Assembly: GCF_024609245.1 (NCBI RefSeq)
Contig: NZ_JANJYH010000002.1
Coordinates: 186,001-250,000 of the forward strand
Source: Haloarchaeobius sp. FL176
GTDB lineage: Archaea > Halobacteriota > Halobacteria > Halobacteriales > Natrialbaceae
Direction: 5' to 3'
Length of the DNA stretch: 64,000 nt
The translations under genes were made by a program, and so were the position numbers. The notes under the pieces are model-generated. The model saw nothing but the letters and a program-made list of their open reading frames with translations. It was not told the origin of the DNA and ran no database searches. Positions within the stretch are counted from its first letter, which is position 1, and the number at the start of each line of letters is the position of its first letter. This document shows positions 62,047-64,000 of the stretch, one piece after another.

Positions 62047-62475
62047 CTACCGCACGACCGTCACGGGCACCGGCGACCGCCGGACGACCGTCTCGGCGAC
62101 GCTCCCGAGCACGATGCGCGAGACGCCCGAGCGCCCGTGGCTGCCGGTGACGATGTGGTCGCAGTCGTGCTCGTTCGCGTACTCGACGATGGTCTTCGCG
62201 GGCCGGCCGACGACCACATCAGTCTCCACGTCGACACCCGCCACGGTCGCCAGTTCGGTCGCTTCCGCGAGTCGGTCCTGGGCCTCCTCGCGGGCGTCCT
62301 CGTACCACTCGCTCGCGAACGTCGGCATCGAGAACAGCCGCTTCGTGTTGGCCTCGCCCGGGTCGACGATGGCCAGCACCAGCAAAGTCGCGTCGCCGAA
62401 CTCGCGCAGGGCGAACTCCAGCGCCTCGGTCGACTGCTCGGAATCGTCGTAGGCGACGAGGACACGGCCCCTCAT
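62047..62475 (-). CDS. Universal stress protein (UspA family)
   Basis: The 142-residue single Usp domain has the starting RVLVAYDDSEQST strand and loop, a region with VVVGRPAKTIVEYANEHDCDHIVTGSHGR, and the ATP-binding GRSGVSRIVLGSVAETVVRRSPVPV. It converges with the KaiC-like gene (one base apart) and lies downstream of the HerA-like gene on the same strand. ATG 62475 is used. Like the gene at 17,541, it is a stress-linked ATP-binding protein of unknown partner. Confidence 0.88.
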   Translation of the reverse strand: MRGRVLVAYDDSEQSTEALEFALREFGDATLLVLAIVDPGEANTKRLFSMPTFASEWYEDAREEAQDRLAEATELATVAGVDVETDVVVGRPAKTIVEYANEHDCDHIVTGSHGRSGVSRIVLGSVAETVVRRSPVPVTVVR

Positions 62476-62517
62476 GCGGAGTAGTACCACGGCACGCGAC
62501 GTAAAGCTTCGACCAAG

Positions 62518-64000
62518 CTATCGGCCGTGCTCGGTCACACACGTCGACAGCCCGATGCACTCCACGGGCTCGGAGTTGTCGGGCGAGTAGACGACCATCT
62601 GTCCCTTCTCCATGTAGGGCACCTTGCTCTCCAGGTTCGGCGGGATATTGACGGACTTGATGGCGTCCTCGTCGCCGAGGTTCAGGACGACCTTCGTGTT
62701 CACCTGCTTGAACACCGGGTCGGCGATGTCCTGGGGGTCCTGTGTGATGAGAAACAGGCCGAGGCGCTCCTTCCGGCCCTGCTTGGCGGCGTCGGTGAAC
62801 TTCGAGATGACCTTCCGGGCCTGCACGTTGTCGGCGTCGGTGAGGAAGTTGTGCGCCTCGTCCATGCCGAGCACGAGCGGCGTCTCCTTGATGCGGTCGT
62901 GGGTCGGGTCGTTCGAGAGCTTCTCGTCGACGAGCAGGCTGGCGAGCGCGAGGACGACCGTCGTCGTCGCCCGGCTGTCGTTGACGTGGTACGTCGGAAC
63001 GACGGAGACGCCGCCGGGCCGGACGAACTCGTGGACGAGGTCGGTGATGGGCCGGGCGGCCTGGTCGAACACGTCGCCGAAGCCGTAGGTCCGCCGCTTG
63101 ACGGCGTCGAAGGTTGCCTCGTGGACCCGGCCGGACTCGTCCAGTTCCTCCTTCAGCGCGGGGTCGTCGAGGAACCGCCTGAACTGCTCGTACGTGCCCT
63201 CGTTCCCGTGCTGGTCGAAGAAGCGCTTGAGGAGGTACTTCAGCGCCGGGTACTGGTTGTCGTTCAGCCCCGCGCTGGCGACGAGCCAGGGGCGCGAGCG
63301 CACCATCGAGAACGGCACGGTGAACTCGACCTGTTCGGCGCGGTGGTGGTCTGCGGCGTAGGTCGCCCGCCCGACCTTCGGGACGAACGCCGTGGTGTCG
63401 TCGACCCCGCCGTGAGCGATGCCCTCGCGCTCCAGCCGCCGGGCGAACCCGTCGGTCATCGCGGGGTTGTCGTCGTGCATCTGGGCGTACTCGTCCTGCG
63501 GGTCGAACATCACGAGCGCCGGAGTCACGGACCGTCCGTCCTTCATCGGGTACGTGCGCTCGTCGGCGACGTACTGTCGGAGGATGTTCTTCGCGCCGTG
63601 GGTCTTCCCAGAGCCGGTGCCGCCGGCGACGAGCGTGTGCCGGAAGACGAGCGGGTCCCCCGAGTCGTAGTCGTCCTTCAGCCGGTAGTCGATGGTCGGC
63701 GGCTCCGCGTTCGTCTCTACCCTCTCGCCGCCGACTGAGAGGTGGCCCACGAACACGCCGTCCTCCGGCATCTTCAGCCCGGTCTTGATCTCGGAGGTGT
63801 CCGCGGCCTCCCGCACGACCGTCTCCGGCTTCGGGACACGGTCGACCATCCGCCGGGTCAGCTCGCCGTCCTGCTCGAACAGCACGGCCATCGGCTCCAG
63901 CGTCGCCATGAACTTGTAGTCGGCCTCGTCGATGCCGTCGCGTCGCATCGCCCGCCGGGCGTGTATCTCGGTGGCGTCGTCGGCGTGGAACGCCTGCGCG
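62518..64000 (-). CDS. HerA-like ATPase (5' end outside window)
   Basis: The visible 494 codons form a HerA/VirB4-type ATPase, used for DNA translocation or end processing. Walker A is GGTGSGKTHGAKNIL, Walker B is PLVLGMDEAHNFL, and a QVNTKVVLNLGDEDAIKSVNIP segment carries a sensor-like Arg/Asn region near the C-terminus. The frame remains open at base 64000 (reading AQAFHADDATEIHARRAM upstream), so the N-terminus lies outside. Canonical HerA works with NurA in DNA end resection; NurA is not in the window, and this may belong to a HerA-like side branch instead. Confidence 0.85.
   Translation of the reverse strand, partial: AQAFHADDATEIHARRAMRRDGIDEADYKFMATLEPMAVLFEQDGELTRRMVDRVPKPETVVREAADTSEIKTGLKMPEDGVFVGHLSVGGERVETNAEPPTIDYRLKDDYDSGDPLVFRHTLVAGGTGSGKTHGAKNILRQYVADERTYPMKDGRSVTPALVMFDPQDEYAQMHDDNPAMTDGFARRLEREGIAHGGVDDTTAFVPKVGRATYAADHHRAEQVEFTVPFSMVRSRPWLVASAGLNDNQYPALKYLLKRFFDQHGNEGTYEQFRRFLDDPALKEELDESGRVHEATFDAVKRRTYGFGDVFDQAARPITDLVHEFVRPGGVSVVPTYHVNDSRATTTVVLALASLLVDEKLSNDPTHDRIKETPLVLGMDEAHNFLTDADNVQARKVISKFTDAAKQGRKERLGLFLITQDPQDIADPVFKQVNTKVVLNLGDEDAIKSVNIPPNLESKVPYMEKGQMVVYSPDNSEPVECIGLSTCVTEHGR

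Overview
The window is a gene-dense stretch of a haloarchaeal (class Halobacteria) chromosome. The evidence is very high GC, strongly acidic proteins, AT-rich TATA boxes placed 25-30 bases before many start codons (leaderless transcripts), frequent ATGA and GTGA overlaps, and archaeal-only genes: S19e, PDCD5, Pus10, TrmY, GatD, MptA, archaeal SecF-SecD, a PGF-CTERM surface protein and a type IV pilin-like protein. The genus cannot be named from this sequence. There is one tRNA gene (Pro, anticodon CGG), no rRNA, no CRISPR array and no complete insertion sequence. Almost all of it reads as core chromosome; accessory traits are limited to a small PIN toxin pair beside the tRNA, an intergenic element with inverted-repeat ends, and a few decayed gene pieces.

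Layout. 1-11,200: membrane-protein end, Tat lipoprotein, PNPOx-like flavoprotein, gpmI, a non-coding element, trmY, a CxxC protein, tRNA-Pro, a VapBC-like pair, a zinc-ribbon/Arg-rich/DUF4013 membrane protein, a P-loop kinase, a divergent hydrolase and PspA, and two membrane proteins. 11,200-22,000: katG; rps19e-pdcd5-PP-loop operon; pus10; rnhB; a stress protein; secF-secD; conserved haloarchaeal proteins. 22,000-30,900: gatD-acetyltransferase; a potassium-channel region (two TrkA-C membrane proteins, a SAMP/MoaD-like protein and a divergent channel); an HPP-stress-domain fusion; DUF547. 30,900-36,050: nucleoside phosphorylase, small membrane protein, PfkB kinase, DUF63 membrane protein and ribose-1,5-bisphosphate isomerase on one strand, with deoC divergent. 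36,000-49,700: PGF-CTERM protein, methylthiotransferase, CinA-like protein, CBS protein, CDF transporter, HIT protein, zinc-ribbon protein, methionine aminopeptidase, phosphatase-ppk pair, asparaginase, icd. 49,700-64,000: small acidic proteins, HMG-CoA reductase, a 953-residue pilin/von Willebrand A protein, a GbsR/MarR-controlled ABC exporter, mptA, nadK, a KaiC-like ATPase, a stress protein and a HerA-like ATPase that runs off the end.

Working together. The 31-36 kb cluster fits the haloarchaeal non-carboxylating route for nucleoside ribose (phosphorylase, ribose-1-phosphate kinase, R15P isomerase) with DeoC handling deoxyribose; the embedded DUF63 membrane protein is the unexplained member. 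Several genes act on tRNA: Pus10 and TrmY act in succession on position 54, the methylthiotransferase on position 37, MptA feeds archaeosine and folate, and GatD makes Gln-tRNA. The most distinctive regulatory features are a palindrome over the start of the ABC operon, a short palindrome at the pspA start, and three TTAGT/ACTAA boxes spaced 21 bp apart before a small zinc-ribbon gene.
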